64,000 bases of DNA, taken from assembly GCF_000308595.1 (NCBI RefSeq), contig NZ_BAGA01000127.1, positions 38,674 through 102,673 on the forward strand, written 5' to 3'. The notes under the pieces were generated by a model that saw only the letters and a list, made by a program, of their open reading frames with translations, made no database searches and was not told where the DNA came from. Within the stretch, counting starts at the first letter, position 1. Every line of letters starts with the position of its first letter. Below, one piece after another: positions 26,919-35,892 of this stretch. Source of the stretch: Nocardia higoensis NBRC 100133. Lineage in GTDB: Bacteria > Actinomycetota > Actinomycetes > Mycobacteriales > Mycobacteriaceae. The translations under genes were made by a program, and so were the position numbers.

Positions 26919-27791
26919 TCACTTCGAAGAACCCGCGTGCGATGTGCTGCGCACCCACGCATCGAAGGTCTGCATCCCCGGATAGCGACCGCGGACCATG
27001 GCGATGTCGGCACGATGGCCATGCGCGTTCAACCACTCGTACATCCTCGCGAATTCGACTGCTTCCGAACGCACTTGTTCGATCGGCAGCCGCCGCAGCC
27101 GCGTCGGTACACCATCCACGGCAGCGAAATTCTCGACGATCTCCCCCACTGTGCATTCGTCCCCGGCGATCTCGATGCTCTCGCCGAGATGACCGGCTGG
27201 ATCGGTGAAGGCGGCAGCGGCGATGCGCCCGATATCCGACACCGCGATCATCTGCAGCGACGTATCCGCGTCGAGAGGGATCGAGACGACTCGTTCACCG
27301 TCTGCGTCCCGAGTCGTGAGATACCGCCAGTTCTCCATGAAGTACACCGGCCGCAGCACCGTGACGGGCACACCGAGGGCTTCGATGTGGGACTCGATCT
27401 CACGCTTGGTCTCGAAGTGCGCGACTCCGGAGGCCCGATCGGCCGAGGCGACCGAACTGTAGACCAGATGCGCGACGCCCGCTGCGGCCGCCGCGGCGGC
27501 GAGGTTCTTGCCCCGGCGCACCTCGAGCTCGGGATCCGGTGCGCTCATGTCGGAGGGCTGCACGCTGAACACTCCGTGCACATCTCGCGCGGCATCACGC
27601 AAGGATCCGGGATCGTCGAGGTCGCCGGGAATGAGCCGGGCACCGAGTTTCTCGAGACTCCGAGCAGCGCGGGCGGCCGGGTCGCGGACGATTGCCCGCA
27701 CCTGCCAGCCGCCACCGAGCAGTGCCCGGGCAACGGCGCCACCCTGGTTTCCTGTTGCCCCCGAGACCAATACGGTCCTGTTCACAGTCAT
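26919..27791 (-). CDS. NmrA-like NAD(P)-binding protein
   Basis: A 290-residue atypical short-chain-dehydrogenase-fold protein. The Rossmann motif is GATGNQGGAVARALL near residues 10-24; VRDPAARAARSLEKLGARLIPGDLDD, LVYSSVASADRASGVAHFETK and VTVLRPVYFMENW follow, as in HSCARG/NmrA redox-sensor proteins. The usual YxxxK is degenerate, in line with NmrA members that bind NADP(H) without strong catalysis. The start is ATG 27791; it lies 10 bp downstream of the EamA transporter gene, indicating an operon likely under the adjacent LysR regulator. Confidence 0.85.
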   Translation of the reverse strand: MTVNRTVLVSGATGNQGGAVARALLGGGWQVRAIVRDPAARAARSLEKLGARLIPGDLDDPGSLRDAARDVHGVFSVQPSDMSAPDPELEVRRGKNLAAAAAAAGVAHLVYSSVASADRASGVAHFETKREIESHIEALGVPVTVLRPVYFMENWRYLTTRDADGERVVSIPLDADTSLQMIAVSDIGRIAAAAFTDPAGHLGESIEIAGDECTVGEIVENFAAVDGVPTRLRRLPIEQVRSEAVEFARMYEWLNAHGHRADIAMVRGRYPGMQTFDAWVRSTSHAGSSK

Positions 27792-27801
27792 CGTGACCTT
27801 C

Positions 27802-28713
27802 CTATGCGCTGACCGGTTGGACGCTGTGTGAGCGAGCGGGCGGAGGTAGTTGTCCGGCGACGATCGCGGCGAGGGTGAGTCCGAAGCCCGCGATCTGGAC
27901 GGGGCCGAGCAGCTGGCCGAGGAGGGCGGCGCCCGCGATAGCGGCGACCAGGGGCGAGAGCAGGCCGAGCAGCGAGACCGACGTGACCGGCAGGGTGACG
28001 ATGCCTTGGAACCACAGCACATAGGCGATCAAGCCACCGGCCAGACCCAGCCACAGGTAGCCGAGCCCGGCGGCGGGCCCTATCGCGGGCGGCGGCCCTT
28101 CGATCAGAAGCGTGAGGGGTAGCAGGAAGATGCCTGCCGAGGCGAGCTGCCAGCCGGCGAACGCGGTCGGTGTCGCTCCCGCGGGTCGCCCCCAGTGTTT
28201 GGTGAGAGTCAGCCCCAAGGCCATGGTCGCCGCACAGCCGAGCCCTGCGGCGATCCCGACGCCGTCGAGCGCCGCTGCCGGACCGAGCACCACGAGTCCG
28301 ACGCCGACGACGCCTGCCACACCCCAGGCCACCCGCCACGCACCGGGTCGCTCCCGCAACACCACCGCCGCCAGCGCTACGACCAGCAGCGGCTGCCCCG
28401 CCACCACTGTGGCGGCGACACCGCCCGGCAGGCGTTCAGCGGCGACGAACAACAGCGCGTTGAACGCCCCGATGTTCAAGACACCGAGGACCGCCGCCTT
28501 ACCCCACCACGCGCCGCGCGGCAGGGTCCGCGCCACGGCCAGCGCGACGAGCCCGGCAGGCAGGGTGCGCATCAGGGCGGCGAACAGCGGATGGCCCGGT
28601 GGCAGAACTTCGGTGGTGACCACGTAGGTCGTGCCCCACACCACCGGGGCGACGGCGGTCACGGCGGTGCGCCCGGCCGACCCTCGAACCGGCTGCGCTA
28701 CTGACGTTTTCAT
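27802..28713 (-). CDS. EamA-family (DMT superfamily) exporter
   Basis: A 303-residue inner-membrane protein with ten hydrophobic helices forming two EamA repeats. The first spans about residues 15-140 and contains VWGTTYVVTTEVLPPGHPLFAAL; the second contains LGYLWLGLAGGLIAYVLWFQ and VTSVSLLGLLSPLVAAIAG. Relatives export amino acids or other metabolites; no substrate can be assigned. The ATG at 28713 (MKTSVAQ) is chosen over one 7 codons upstream. It is divergent from a LysR gene across only 81 bp, the classic layout of a regulator and its target. Confidence 0.88.
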   Translation of the reverse strand: MKTSVAQPVRGSAGRTAVTAVAPVVWGTTYVVTTEVLPPGHPLFAALMRTLPAGLVALAVARTLPRGAWWGKAAVLGVLNIGAFNALLFVAAERLPGGVAATVVAGQPLLVVALAAVVLRERPGAWRVAWGVAGVVGVGLVVLGPAAALDGVGIAAGLGCAATMALGLTLTKHWGRPAGATPTAFAGWQLASAGIFLLPLTLLIEGPPPAIGPAAGLGYLWLGLAGGLIAYVLWFQGIVTLPVTSVSLLGLLSPLVAAIAGAALLGQLLGPVQIAGFGLTLAAIVAGQLPPPARSHSVQPVSA

Positions 28714-28794
28714 ACTCGACAGTCTCGGCCGCACCCAATTGATGAGTCCAACACATTGTTGTCACACGATCGATCTTCATTCACGATTGATCGG

Positions 28795-29682
28795 ATGGAG
28801 CTCCAGCAGATGCGATACGTGGTCGCGGTCGCCGAAACGAACAGTTTCACCCGGGCCGCCGAACGTTGCCGGGTGGTCCAGTCCGCCCTCAGCCATCAAG
28901 TCGCGCGGCTGGAACGCGAACTCGGCGCGCGACTGTTCGAACGCACCAGTCGCCGCGTGCGGCTCACCGCGGCGGGCGCGGCCTTCCTGGCCGCCGCCGA
29001 TCGCGCCGCCGCCGAGGTCGCCGCCGCGATCGGGGAGGTGCGCGGGCCGTTGCGCGTCGGCCTGATCCCGACCGTCGCGGCAGTCGATGTCCCCGGCGCG
29101 CTGGGCGTGTTCCGGCAGCGTTACCCGCAGGCGCGGATCAGTCTGCGGGTGGGCGGCAGCGACACACTTATTCGTCAGGTCCACGACAGGGAACTCGATG
29201 TGGCATTCCTCGGCCTGCCCGCCACCACTCACCCGGCCGGGGTCGCCGCCCGCGAACTCGCGAGGGACCCACTGGTCGCCGTGGTCGCACCGGACCATCC
29301 GCTGGCCGCCGAAACAGCGGTCGACCTACGCAGGCTCGCCGGCGAAGTTTTCGTCGACCTGCCCGCGGGCACCCCCGGCCGCAACCAGTCCGACCTGGCC
29401 TTCGCCGCAGCCGGGTTGAATCGCGATGTCGCGTTCGAAGTGTCGACGGTCGATGCGCTGATGGCCCGCCTGGTCGCCCAGGGTCTGGGCATCGCCCTGC
29501 TCGCCTCCACCTACGCCCCGCAACTGACCGGCGTCGCCACCGTCGAGATCATCGACGCGCCGACCCGCGTCGAATGGGTCGTCTGGAGTTCCACCGGAAG
29601 CACGCCTGCCGCAGGCGCCTTTCTCGGCATCCTCGGCGGGTTCGACGAGACTTCCACCCCGGCCCGACCGGACGGTGAATAG
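28795..29682 (+). CDS. LysR-family transcriptional regulator
   Basis: A 295-residue regulator. The N-terminal winged helix-turn-helix (MRYVVAVAETNSFTRAAERC, SALSHQVARLERELGARLFER) binds DNA. The C-terminal substrate-binding-like domain begins GPLRVGLIPTVAAVDVPGAL and senses a small effector. The ATG at 28795 gives the canonical LysR start MELQQMRY. The gene is divergent from the EamA exporter/NmrA operon and probably controls it from the 81-bp region between them, which contains partially repeated GATCGATC/GATTGATC elements. It ends with a Pro/Gly-rich tail. Confidence 0.92.
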   Translation: MELQQMRYVVAVAETNSFTRAAERCRVVQSALSHQVARLERELGARLFERTSRRVRLTAAGAAFLAAADRAAAEVAAAIGEVRGPLRVGLIPTVAAVDVPGALGVFRQRYPQARISLRVGGSDTLIRQVHDRELDVAFLGLPATTHPAGVAARELARDPLVAVVAPDHPLAAETAVDLRRLAGEVFVDLPAGTPGRNQSDLAFAAAGLNRDVAFEVSTVDALMARLVAQGLGIALLASTYAPQLTGVATVEIIDAPTRVEWVVWSSTGSTPAAGAFLGILGGFDETSTPARPDGE

Positions 29683-30094
29683 TTTCGCCTACCAAGGGGG
29701 CAAGCGTGTCGGCGCAGTGCTGTGTCTCGCCTTCTCGCCGGCATCCCTGCTGCCTTTCATCGGCGATCGCCTGCGCCCGATCACACTCGGCCCGGAAGGT
29801 CTCTGCACACTGTCGGCCCACAATGCGCACACCGAGCACCTCAACCGCACCGCCAAGCGGTAGGCGCGCAGTCAGCCGAGTCCGAGCCTGCGGTCATACT
29901 CCGACCCGGCTGAATTCTCTGTGCCACATGTCAACCCAATCGACGTGGCGGCCGTGACGGGAGGTCCTGGCCTGCGTCGGTCGTGGCCCGCCTCCGCCTC
30001 TCAGGATGACCACCCGCCACGGAAGACGGTATACATTTTGCGGCGGGGGTGGCGCTGTGAGCCGTCCCCGGAGAAGCTGGAAGCAGGGTGGGGT
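29683..30094 (+). other. Gene-poor interval
   Basis: About 410 bp between the LysR gene and the type VII-associated cassette. Short open frames on both strands have no recognisable features or ribosome sites. It presumably holds the promoter of the cassette that begins at 30095. No repeat, tRNA or clear hairpin was found. Confidence 0.4.
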
Positions 30095-30367
30095 GTGAGT
30101 ACGGGGAGACAAGACACCGAGTTGGATCAGCGGATCGCGTCGGTCCGAGGCGAATCGAGTTCCACCGACAGGAGTGTCGCCATCGAGACCGATCCGGGCG
30201 GCCGGATCACGCGACTCTACGTCGCCGACTACGCCATGGACGACGGTCCCGAGCGCTTGGCCGCTGTCCTGGCCGAACAGCATCGAATCGCGCACTCCTC
30301 CGCGATGGACCGGGCCGTGCAGATCTTCGAGTCGCAGGCTCGGGATTCGGTGGGCCGCGATGCATGA
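30095..30367 (+). CDS. YbaB/EbfC-like small protein (first copy)
   Basis: A ~90-residue protein from a GTG at 30095 with AGCAGGGTGGGG upstream. The sequence DTELDQRIASVRGESSSTDRSVAIETDPGGRITRLYVADYAM resembles the YbaB/EbfC fold: a helix followed by a curled beta-sheet with GxI. A C-terminal helix AVLAEQHRIAHSSAMDRAVQIFE follows. YbaB-like proteins are frequent in type VII secretion-associated cassettes of Mycobacteriales, where their role is unclear. Its TGA overlaps the start of the next, paralogous gene. Confidence 0.65.
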   Translation: MSTGRQDTELDQRIASVRGESSSTDRSVAIETDPGGRITRLYVADYAMDDGPERLAAVLAEQHRIAHSSAMDRAVQIFESQARDSVGRDA

Positions 30368-30650
30368 GGATCTGGACCAGGTGGCCCGGCGCGTCACCGA
30401 ACTCGACGCGGCGGTCGGTAGCGTCCGTGGCGAGGCATACTCGTCGAACGGCGCGGTCTACGTGGAGGTGGACCTCTACGGCGCCATCACCGGCCTGCGA
30501 TTGACGGAGTTCGCGATGGAACGCGGGGCGGAGGAGTTCGCTCGGCTCGTCGCGGAAAGTCACGAGCGGGCGCATACCGCGGCGCTGGCGAATGCTCGTC
30601 TGGCGCATGAGGCAGTTCGCGCGCAACAGGATTCACGGGGTGTGTGGTGA
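30360..30650 (+). CDS. YbaB/EbfC-like small protein (second copy)
   Basis: A 96-residue paralogue of the previous gene. An N-terminal helix (EDLDQVARRVTELDAAVGSV) is followed by RGEAYSSNGAVYVEVDLYGAITGLRLTEFAM, then a long Ala/Arg-rich helix. The ATG at 30360 overlaps the end of the first copy by 8 bp and this gene's TGA overlaps the next gene, so the four small genes read as one translationally coupled unit. The shared VRGE-(S)-V-G-I-TxL-FAM pattern with the upstream copy shows duplication. Confidence 0.7.
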   Translation: MHEDLDQVARRVTELDAAVGSVRGEAYSSNGAVYVEVDLYGAITGLRLTEFAMERGAEEFARLVAESHERAHTAALANARLAHEAVRAQQDSRGVW

Positions 30651-30943
30651 ACGTCGATCCGGTCGAGATGCGGGAACTCGGGACACGGCTGCGATGGCAG
30701 GCGGGGATCGTCGAAGGGCATCAGCCGTTGGCCAAGGAGACCCGAGACGCGGCACGTGATGGCACCAATCCTTCGCAGACGTTCACCCGGGTGCAGGAGG
30801 TGCTCGGCGCGCTGGACCGAGTCGTCCGCTATCACGCGGAGCAGATGCGCGCGGTTGCCGACGAGATCGATACCGCTGCCGCTACTTACGAGACGCAGGA
30901 CGGCGCCAACGCCAAGTCGATCGAACGGATGGGGCCACGGTGA
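30647..30943 (+). CDS. EspC-like / type VII secretion-associated small helical protein
   Basis: A 98-residue protein starting at GTG 30647 (or 30644), overlapping the upstream stop. It is predicted as two long helices: VEMRELGTRLRWQAGIVEG, then VLGALDRVVRYHAEQMRAVADEIDTAA. It is similar in size and pattern to EspC/ESX-1 secretion-associated proteins (DUF2580) of Nocardia and Mycobacterium. Such proteins partner secreted effectors as helical-hairpin chaperones or co-substrates. The assignment is structural, as no WXG motif is evident. Overlap with the next gene by 4 bp supports a partnership. Confidence 0.55.
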   Translation: MNVDPVEMRELGTRLRWQAGIVEGHQPLAKETRDAARDGTNPSQTFTRVQEVLGALDRVVRYHAEQMRAVADEIDTAAATYETQDGANAKSIERMGPR

Positions 30944-32166
30944 CCGATGAGAGTCCTTTCACGATCCCCGTTGTGCTGGGATGGACGATCAGCCCCGCCG
31001 AGCGGCTACCCACCGAGCTGGGTTCGCTCGCCAACACCATCGAAACCGATGTCGAAGCAGCGAACCGTGACGTGCAGAACTCGCGCGACTACTTCGACAG
31101 CGAGGCGGGGGACGCGATGCGGACCCGATTCGACACCGACCGGAGAAACGCGCTCGCCACCGTCGATGCGATCGACTCGATGAAAGCGCCGATCCAGGCA
31201 GTCGCCTCCATCTTCCGGTCGGCGAAGTCCACCATCGTCGACACCATCCGACTGATCGAAGCGTCCGAATACGAGCTCTTCTACACCGACGATGGTCAGG
31301 TCCTGTCGAAGAAGTCGGTGATGGACTGGATGAATGACAGCTTGCTCACCGGAGTCACAAAGGCATACGCCGTCGAGCGCACGCGCCGCGCGTTCCAGTC
31401 GGCTCTACAGGGAGCGTTGAACGACATCTGGACGGCCGACCTCGAGTACAACGCCGAGATAAATCTCGTGCTCGAGCAACTGCCGAACGAGGTCCGCGAA
31501 GCTCTGATCGCGACGCCGAGCGATCCCGAGCTGGCTCGCATCCTCGAGGAGTATCAGGTCTCCGCATCCGACACGACGGTAGTCTTCCCGTCCGGCGCCT
31601 TACTCGACATAATCCGGACCTTCAAGCCGGATATCGAGCCCAAGGCGATGACGCAGGAGGAAGCCCAGGCGTTGATCCGCCTCGCCGGTACACCGCCGGA
31701 GGGCGTGTACAACCTGAAGAAGTTCTACGACATCCAGGACGAGGCCACCCTGGCGGCCGAAACCGCTTTTCCCGAACTCGATTCCACCGACAACAAGAAG
31801 TCACTTGCCGACGGTCATTCGGACGCCTTCCGCCACATGTACTGGAATGCGCGCATGACCCAGGAATTCGGCCCGGAGTGGACGAGCACCTTCGCGAGTG
31901 CACACGAGATGATCGGCAGCAACCCCGCGGCGCGCGAAGCCATGGATCTCTATAACAACGAGGTCGGCCGAAACATCGGATCACAGAATATGAATGCCGG
32001 CTCGGAGGAGTTGCAGCAGAAGGTCTTGGAGGCGATCAACAACAACCAGGCGATTGTCATCCAAGATACGCCCGGTGGTGGGCAGATCGCCTTCAGTAAT
32101 TCCGTGGCGCCCGGCACGAACGCAATTCTGCCAGGTGCTGACATCCCTATGCCGGAAGGAAATTGA
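30940..32166 (+). CDS. Putative type VII-secreted polymorphic toxin with DUF6973-like C-terminal domain
   Basis: A 408-residue protein with no signal peptide. The N-terminal ~180 residues are helical (AERLPTELGSLANTIETDVE, then YFDSEAGDAMRTRFDTDR), like the long WXG100/LXG-type targeting regions of type VII effectors. The C-terminal domain carries DGHSDAFRHMYWNARMTQEFG, AHEMIGSNPA and MDLYNNEVGRNIG. The conserved His, His, Glu and Asn pattern matches the DUF6973 family, often found at toxin C-termini, though the enzymatic activity is not established. The GTG start at 30940 overlaps the EspC-like gene. A lipoprotein gene follows 1 bp after the stop and may encode immunity. Confidence 0.65.
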   Translation: MTDESPFTIPVVLGWTISPAERLPTELGSLANTIETDVEAANRDVQNSRDYFDSEAGDAMRTRFDTDRRNALATVDAIDSMKAPIQAVASIFRSAKSTIVDTIRLIEASEYELFYTDDGQVLSKKSVMDWMNDSLLTGVTKAYAVERTRRAFQSALQGALNDIWTADLEYNAEINLVLEQLPNEVREALIATPSDPELARILEEYQVSASDTTVVFPSGALLDIIRTFKPDIEPKAMTQEEAQALIRLAGTPPEGVYNLKKFYDIQDEATLAAETAFPELDSTDNKKSLADGHSDAFRHMYWNARMTQEFGPEWTSTFASAHEMIGSNPAAREAMDLYNNEVGRNIGSQNMNAGSEELQQKVLEAINNNQAIVIQDTPGGGQIAFSNSVAPGTNAILPGADIPMPEGN

Positions 32167-32167
32167 G

Positions 32168-32701
32168 GTGCGACCTCCCGTTGCCCTGCTCGGAGCAGTA
32201 GCGATGTCGATGACCCTGGCGGTCACAGGATGCCGGGCAGACGATTCCGAACCCAGTGCTGCCGCCTGCCCGTCACAGGTTTTCGACCTCCAGAGCACCG
32301 AAACACCACTCGGACCTCCCAAGGAGTTGATCCGAGTCTTCAACCAAGCCGTGGATCAGCAAGTCCCGGTCACGACCCTGGCCGAGATGACGAGCAGCGC
32401 CGGATGGTCATCCAACTGGGACCGAGTGATCTTCATAGCCTCCGCCATGACGGATGCGCACCTGAAGAGAGAGTCCGGGACAGACCTCACATTGGCGTGC
32501 TTCGACGGACTGCCGCGGCGAAGCAGCAACTCCGATCTTGTCAGCCCCCACGCCACCGTGTTCCTATCCGATGGCAAGCCTGTCCAAGCTGTCTGGTGGT
32601 CGGGACAGAATCCGAGCCTGGACTTCGGCGGGCAAAGCTTCCTGACCCCGGAAACGGTATTCCGCTACAACCCGAATCGTCGTGTCATGGAAGCCGAATA
32701 A
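32168..32701 (+). CDS. Lipoprotein; candidate immunity protein for the preceding effector
   Basis: A 177-residue protein from a GTG at 32168 with GGAAGGAAATTGAG upstream. The signal ALLGAVAMSMTLAVTGC carries lipobox AVTGC, so the protein should be anchored on the outer face of the membrane. The mature part has four visible regions: CPSQVFDLQSTE, a helix VFNQAVDQQVPVT, LACFDGLPRR (second Cys), and QAVWWSGQNPSLDFGG. No known immunity domain was recognised. The inference of immunity rests on its position immediately after a putative exported toxin and its outward localisation, which fits an effector acting outside the cell. Confidence 0.6.
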   Translation: MRPPVALLGAVAMSMTLAVTGCRADDSEPSAAACPSQVFDLQSTETPLGPPKELIRVFNQAVDQQVPVTTLAEMTSSAGWSSNWDRVIFIASAMTDAHLKRESGTDLTLACFDGLPRRSSNSDLVSPHATVFLSDGKPVQAVWWSGQNPSLDFGGQSFLTPETVFRYNPNRRVMEAE

Positions 32702-32847
32702 GACTCGGTCGCACGCTCCGCGATACACCGGCATGTCGGGATGGATGGCGCAGGTCGGCGATCCGAATGTCTGCCGCAAGGAGGTCCGGGGCGCGGTCAG
32801 CGGGTGGCGCTCTGGCATGCGGGTGGCCACCCCCATAGGCTTGCGCC

Positions 32848-34620
32848 GTGGTTCCCGAGCCGGTGGTGGTAGACGGTCGTTTCGAGTTGCGTGGGCCGCT
32901 CGGCAGCGGCGGCATGGGCACGGTGTGGCGGGCTTACGACCTCGTCCTGCATCGGGAGGTCGCGCTCAAGGAGGTGCGGCCCGCCGATCCGGACAGTTCC
33001 GCGGGCGCCCCGGGCGTGCAGCGGGAACGGGTGCTGCGCGAGGCGCGGGCGCTGGCACGGATCGGGCACCCGAACGTGGTGGCGGTGCATCACATCGTCG
33101 ACTCGGCACCGCCCGCGCATCCGTGGATCGTCATGGAATTGGTGCGCGGGCGTTCGCTGTCGGATCGACTCGCGGACGGTCCGATCTCGCCGGAGGAGGC
33201 GGCGCGGATCGGGCGCGGCATCCTGGCGGGCCTGCGCGCCGCCCATCAGGTCGGTGTTCTCCATCGCGACATCAAACCCGCGAATGTGCTGCTGCGTGAG
33301 GACGGTTCGCCCGTGCTCACCGATTTCGGTATCGCCGCGCTGCACGACGCCACAGGTCTCACCGGCACTGGCAATCTGGTCGGCTCGCTCGACTATGTGG
33401 CGCCGGAGCGGCTGGCAGGGCAGGAGGGCAACCCGGCCTCCGATCTGTGGTCGCTGGGACTGCTGCTGTTCGTCGCGGTCGAGGGCTATCACCCGATGCG
33501 CCGCGACACCACGGTCGCCACGCTGGCGGCGGTTCTGCAGGGCACCGTGCCCGCGCCGCGGCTGGCCGGGCCGCTGACCCCGGCGTTGGGCGCGGTGCTG
33601 GTGCCGCAGCCGGAGCGCAGGCCATCGACCGAGGAACTCGATCTGCTGCTGACACGGGCGATCACCGGGGATCGACCATGGCCGGGGCCGGGTCCGGCGA
33701 TGTCCGGCCCGCAGCCGGCGGTCTCCGGCTCGCAGCCGGTCGTCACCGGCCCAGGGCTGCCGGGACCGTATCGCGTCGAGCCGAGTGCGTACCCCGTGAA
33801 CTCGGGGCCGGACCTCGTCTCGACTCCCCATCCGGCAACCTTCGGATACGCCTCGCCCGAATTCACCGGCCCCTCGGGCGGATATCCGTCCGGGCCGCCC
33901 GGATACACCCCTCCTGGGCCGGGCACTTCCGGTCACCCACCCGGCCGTAGCGGGCTGTCGTCCGCCGCACGGGCGGGGCTGGCCGCGGCGGCGGTGATCA
34001 CCGTCGCCACCGTCGTCACCGCGGCGGTGCTGCTGCGTCCGGGGACGACGGAGTCGTCGGCCACGGGGACGACCACGATCACCGTGCCGGGCGGTCCCGG
34101 GACCACAGGTTCGCGTCCCACCGGTGGTGCGCAGATCACCGCAGTCGACTCGACGGAGAGCGCGAACACCGCCGATCTGCTGACCCCGGACGGGATGCGT
34201 GCGGCCGTGACGGCACTGGAACAGCTGACGGGCGGGACCGAGTTCACCGAGTTCACCGTCTACCCGAACTTCGCCAACGCCAGTGCGCCGCTGGCGACAC
34301 AGCCCGGCCTGTACGACGAGTACAGCTATCGCGACGGCGTCGCGACCCGCGAGGGCGCGGGCGGCGAACTCGACGACGACGATGCGACGATCCGCCTCGG
34401 CAGCATCGATTGGAACGTCCTGCCCGCCCTGTTCGCCACCGCGAACGCGGAACTCGGCGTGCCGAATCCGACGCTGCGCTACGTGATCGTCGAACCGGCC
34501 TGGACCTTCAACGACGACAAACCGACCTTGCTGGTGTACCTCTCCGACGACTACGGCGGCGCGTATCTCGCGGCGAACCTCGACGGCTCCGTCGTCACCA
34601 TGTACCCCCGGGGCCGCTGA
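32848..34620 (+). CDS. Receptor-type Ser/Thr protein kinase (PknB-like)
   Basis: A 590-residue membrane kinase from GTG 32848. Gly-rich loop GSGGMGTVWRAYD (residues 19-31), catalytic Lys41 (ALKEV), HRDIKPANVLL (139-149), and DFG (159-161) are intact, followed by SLDYVAPERL. A Pro/Gly-rich juxtamembrane linker (~275-370) leads to one helix (AAAVITVATVVTAAVLL, about 372-396). A ~195-residue external domain follows, with a Thr-rich stalk and a beta-rich sensor (TEFTEFTVYPNFANASA onward). No PASTA repeats. It should phosphorylate cytoplasmic targets in response to an external cue. The reading frame continues past its stop into an EEVS-like fragment. Confidence 0.92.
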   Translation: MVPEPVVVDGRFELRGPLGSGGMGTVWRAYDLVLHREVALKEVRPADPDSSAGAPGVQRERVLREARALARIGHPNVVAVHHIVDSAPPAHPWIVMELVRGRSLSDRLADGPISPEEAARIGRGILAGLRAAHQVGVLHRDIKPANVLLREDGSPVLTDFGIAALHDATGLTGTGNLVGSLDYVAPERLAGQEGNPASDLWSLGLLLFVAVEGYHPMRRDTTVATLAAVLQGTVPAPRLAGPLTPALGAVLVPQPERRPSTEELDLLLTRAITGDRPWPGPGPAMSGPQPAVSGSQPVVTGPGLPGPYRVEPSAYPVNSGPDLVSTPHPATFGYASPEFTGPSGGYPSGPPGYTPPGPGTSGHPPGRSGLSSAARAGLAAAAVITVATVVTAAVLLRPGTTESSATGTTTITVPGGPGTTGSRPTGGAQITAVDSTESANTADLLTPDGMRAAVTALEQLTGGTEFTEFTVYPNFANASAPLATQPGLYDEYSYRDGVATREGAGGELDDDDATIRLGSIDWNVLPALFATANAELGVPNPTLRYVIVEPAWTFNDDKPTLLVYLSDDYGGAYLAANLDGSVVTMYPRGR

Positions 34621-34932
34621 CCCGGGCAATGGTTCGCCCGCAATGGTATTCGCACCGAGATTCTCGCGATGCGGGCCGACGAGTCGGTCAAGGAGTGGGC
34701 GTCGGTCGAAACAGTCGTCGACGCGATGAACGCCTTCGGCATCGACCGGCGCCGCGAACCGGTCGTCGCGATCGGCGGTGGCGTGCTACTCGACGTGGTC
34801 GGGCTGGCGGCCAGCCTCTATCGGCGCGGCACGCCCTACATACGTGTGCCCACCACACTGGTCGGGCTCGTCGACGCCGGCGTAGGCGTGAAGACGGGGG
34901 TCAACTACCGGAAGGGAAAGGCATGGAAATGA
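34621..34932 (+). pseudogene. Fragment of a sedoheptulose-7-phosphate cyclase (EEVS-like)
   Basis: The frame opens directly after the kinase stop, with no start of its own, and reads WFARNGIRTEILAM, FGIDRRREPVVAIGGG, VLLDVVGLAASLYRRGTPY, VRVPTTL-type and VDAGVGVKTGVNYRKGK. These are the NAD-binding and metal-site core of the 3-dehydroquinate-synthase-like sugar phosphate cyclases. VGLAASLYRRGTP is characteristic of the 2-epi-5-epi-valiolone synthase branch. Both the N-terminus and the C-terminal half are missing; the sequence stops shortly after GVNY. An ATG at 34669 exists but gives only 87 residues. It cannot encode an active enzyme. Confidence 0.8.
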
Positions 34933-35594
34933 TCGGACGGTGGTTCGGCGGCACCGGATGCGGCCTGGTCACCGCGTCCGATGTGTGGGCGCTTCCGTTG
35001 TTCGATCGATGGTCCTCCGACAGCGGACTGGTCTACGGCGACGGGGCCGCGGCAGCGGTTGTCGGGCCCGAACCAGGTCCCTTCCGGGTGCCGTCGACGT
35101 CGGTGGTCAGCGACCCGGCGCTCGAGCAGATGCATCGCGGGCACGACGGCATGGACATGCCCGCGTATCGCGAGGCGCTGCCGCTGGATCTACGCGGCCG
35201 CGTCGCCGGATTCACCGAGCACCGTTCGATCGACGAATTCTGGACGCGCAACGCCGCCGCGCTGTCGCGATGCGCGGAAATCGCTCTGGCCGACGCCGGC
35301 ATCCACCACGACGACGTGCGGACCTGGATCGTGCCCAACTTCGGCGATGTGCTGCTGCGCAAGCAGTGTTTCGAGCCGCTGAAGATCCGGCCCCGGCAGA
35401 CGCTGGTCGAACTCGGCCACGACATCGGCCACACCGGCGCGGCGGACCCGTTGCTCGGGCTCGACCTGCTCACCGCCGGCGGTGAGCTACGGCCCGCGGA
35501 TCGGATCGTGCTCACCGGAATCGGCGTCGGATTCACCTGGGGCTGCGCTGTTGTCGAGGCCACCGACCTGGTCACCGCTGCCGCGACCGACTGA
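34923..35594 (+). pseudogene. N-terminally truncated ketosynthase III-like protein
   Basis: A 223-residue frame aligns by pattern to the C-terminal half of KAS III enzymes: GLVTASDVWALPLFDRW, SDSGLVYGDGAAAAVV, WIVPNFGDVLLRKQCFE, ELGHDIGHTGAADPLLGLD and GVGFTWGCAVVEA. The first ~100-150 residues, including the catalytic Cys, are absent. The His and Asn sites read VPNFGD and GHTGAAD rather than the FabH-type VPHQAN and GNTSAA. The beginning overlaps the EEVS fragment's stop by 10 bp, suggesting a deletion joined the two. It may still be translated, but a KAS III reaction is unlikely. Confidence 0.65.
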
Positions 35595-35712
35595 ACGCCT
35601 CGCAGGCACCCCTACTCACCGGAAGGGCAGGTATGTCCACCCCATCTCTCGGCAAGGCCGCGCACGAGGCGCAGGCCGTCCCCGTCGATCGCGCCATCGT
35701 CTGCATGTTGCT

Positions 35713-35892
35713 GGCGGTGTTCGGGTCGAACAGATCGCCGAGGACCTGCGGTTCCTGGCCGCACTCGGAGCCGACACGGTCGTGCTCGACACCGATCCGG
35801 GGAATCAGTCCTTGCGCAGGCCGCTCGATGACGACCTGGCCCTCGTCCGGCTCGCGGGCAACAGGTTCGCCTCCTCCCCCGCGGCGCGATGA
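35713..35892 (+). pseudogene. C-terminal fragment of a luciferase-like (LLM class) monooxygenase
   Basis: Only the last ~60 codons read convincingly: VEQIAEDLRFLAALGADTV, then VLDTDPGNQSLRRPLDDDLAL. This is the end of a flavin- or F420-dependent LLM oxidoreductase. The sequence upstream (35595-35712) is in other frames and lost, although ATG 35633 in a different frame follows a GGAAGGGCAGG ribosome-like site. Its TGA overlaps the ATG of the HAD gene. Confidence 0.5.

Noticed and set aside
26516..27022. Overlapping minus-strand frames of 100-168 codons in the 26.5-27.0 kb gap
   Set aside because: They overlap the NmrA gene end and each other in different frames, without motifs.
29683..29863. 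Short plus-strand frame after the LysR gene
   Set aside because: No ribosome site, no recognised domain, composition like noise.
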